Below, one piece after another: positions 4,800 through 5,843 of a DNA stretch of 5,843 nucleotides. A program made the position numbers and the translations under genes. The notes below the pieces were generated by a model. The model was not told where the DNA came from and searched no databases. It saw nothing but the letters and a program-made list of their open reading frames with translations. Location: assembly GCA_039030125.1 (NCBI GenBank), contig JBCCEV010000207.1, positions 1-5,843 on the forward strand, written 5' to 3'. The stretch comes from JBCCEV01 sp039030125 (lineage in GTDB: Bacteria; Pseudomonadota; Gammaproteobacteria; Ga0077536). Position 1 is the stretch's first letter; each line of letters begins with the position of its first letter.

Positions 4800-5843
4800 T
4801 TAGTCTTCGAGTTTAGCTTTTTCGCGCGCCCGAAGTTCGCGGCGCATGATTTTGCCGGTCGTGGTCATGGGCAGCGCCTCAACAAACTCAATCATGCGGG
4901 GGACCTCATGTTTGGCAAGCCTGCTTTTTACCGATTCTTGTAATTCTGCAGCCAACTCGTCGCTGGGGGTTGTCCCTGGCGCCGGAATGATGAACGCCTT
5001 GATGACTTCGGTGCGGACCGGATCGGGAACGCCGATCGCCGCCGCCATTTGAACCGCGTCATGTTTTAACAACGCATCCTCGATTTCGCCGGGGCCGATC
5101 CGGTAACCCGAACTCGTGATGACGTCGTCACCACGTCCGTGAAACCAAAAATAGCCATCCTCGTCCATGTGCCCAACATCGCCGGTGATAAGCCAGTCAC
5201 CGATGAACTTCTCCGCTGTCGCTTCGGGCTTATTCAGGTACTCGAGCAGCATGACGGGGTCTGGTCGCTGGCAGGCAATGTGCCCTTCGGTTCCGGGGGC
5301 AACTTCCTGGCCGTTGTCATCAACAATGGCGACCACTGAGCCTGGCGTCGCTTTGCCTAAGGACCCTGGTTTAGGCGGAAATAAATTTCCGTTATTGCCG
5401 AGCATTACATTACATTCAGTTTGCCCGAACCCTTCGTTGATGGAGAGGTTGAGTTCTCGCTGAGCCCATTCAAGCAATTCTTTGCCGACCGCTTCGCCGC
5501 CGGACAGCACCGCCCTTAGCTTCAAATTGTAGGCCGCCAACGGATCAGGGACTTGGCGCATTAGTTTCAGCATGGTGGGTGTAAGCAGCGCTAGCGTGAC
5601 CTCGTGTTCATCCAAGATTCGATAGGCTTCCTCGGTCTCAAACCCCTTCATGGCAGTCGCAACAACCTTACAGCCGTGAAACCAACCCGGAAAAATCACG
5701 TCCATCAGGCCGGCCATCCACGCCCAGTCCGCTGGGGACCAAAGCGCATCGTTGTCCTGGGGGAAAAAATCGTAGATGAATTCTAGCGATGGCATATGAC
5801 CGAGCATCATCCGGTGCGGTTGAACCGAGCCCTTGGGTAATCC
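4800..5843 (-). CDS. AMP-forming acyl-CoA synthetase (partial, N-terminus outside window)
   Basis: C-terminal 347 residues of an ANL-superfamily ligase. Such enzymes convert a carboxylate, ATP and CoA to acyl-CoA, AMP and PPi. The frame runs to the window edge and begins GLPKGSVQPHRMM, the end of the TSGTTGxPKG phosphate-binding loop, so the Met at 5810 is internal and the true start lies roughly 200 codons further out. Other motifs in order: SPADWAWMAGL, LSGGEAVG, the A5 motif EGFGQTE (5435-5415), TGDVG, the A8 hinge GRGDDVITSSGYR...GEIE (5138-5079), and the A10 motif TTTGK with catalytic Lys at 4853-4851 followed by IMRREL. Lys before I-x-R-R is the site often acetylated for control in acetyl-/propionyl-CoA synthetases. 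The HRMMLGHMPSLE and FPQ...LWSPADWAW pattern suggests the medium-chain/acetyl-CoA synthetase-like group; chain length cannot be fixed. It ends five bases before the small membrane ORF, probably in the same transcript. Confidence 0.93.
   Translation of the reverse strand, partial: GLPKGSVQPHRMMLGHMPSLEFIYDFFPQDNDALWSPADWAWMAGLMDVIFPGWFHGCKVVATAMKGFETEEAYRILDEHEVTLALLTPTMLKLMRQVPDPLAAYNLKLRAVLSGGEAVGKELLEWAQRELNLSINEGFGQTECNVMLGNNGNLFPPKPGSLGKATPGSVVAIVDDNGQEVAPGTEGHIACQRPDPVMLLEYLNKPEATAEKFIGDWLITGDVGHMDEDGYFWFHGRGDDVITSSGYRIGPGEIEDALLKHDAVQMAAAIGVPDPVRTEVIKAFIIPAPGTTPSDELAAELQESVKSRLAKHEVPRMIEFVEALPMTTTGKIMRRELRAREKAKLED

Noticed and set aside
1..5843. CRISPR arrays, insertion sequences, tRNA genes or phage genes
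   Set aside because: No regularly spaced repeats, transposase or integrase motifs, terminal inverted repeats or tRNA-like cloverleaf seen by eye on either strand.

Overview
The window looks like chromosomal DNA of a free-living gammaproteobacterium, moderately GC-rich by eye. The main taxonomic clue is a ZapG/YhcB-type protein, a family known essentially from Gammaproteobacteria. The other genes (SSS symporter, SDR dehydrogenase, acyl-CoA synthetase, alpha/beta hydrolase) suit a heterotroph living on organic acids or lipids. I see no phage, transposon, CRISPR, tRNA or rRNA sequence. Coding density is high and no gene-free stretch exceeds about 135 bases.

Left part, plus strand: an alpha/beta-hydrolase-fold protein (18-803, TTG start) is followed closely by an exported protein of unknown function (about 811-1458). 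The hydrolase has His where the nucleophilic Ser normally sits and Asn where the catalytic His is expected. A long imperfect hairpin wraps the stop codon of the second gene.

Middle, plus strand: a sodium:solute symporter family transporter (1594-3159) and an NAD-type short-chain dehydrogenase (3169-3933) form a tight pair. The dehydrogenase Shine-Dalgarno overlaps the transporter stop codon.

Right part, minus strand: zapG (4460-3939) runs convergently into the dehydrogenase with five bases between the stop codons. Upstream of it lie a small two-helix membrane ORF (4794-4582) and, five bases before that, the 3' two thirds of an AMP-forming acyl-CoA synthetase. The window edge cuts the synthetase inside its ATP-binding P-loop.

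Working together (inference): the symporter could import a carboxylate or similar solute, the synthetase could activate acids to CoA thioesters, and the dehydrogenase could oxidise a hydroxyl intermediate. The sequence does not identify a substrate. The two strands are separate transcription units, so the link is only neighbourhood. zapG belongs to envelope growth and division and is probably unrelated. I found no clearly new multi-gene system. The most unusual items are the hydrolase active site and the small membrane ORF attached to the synthetase.
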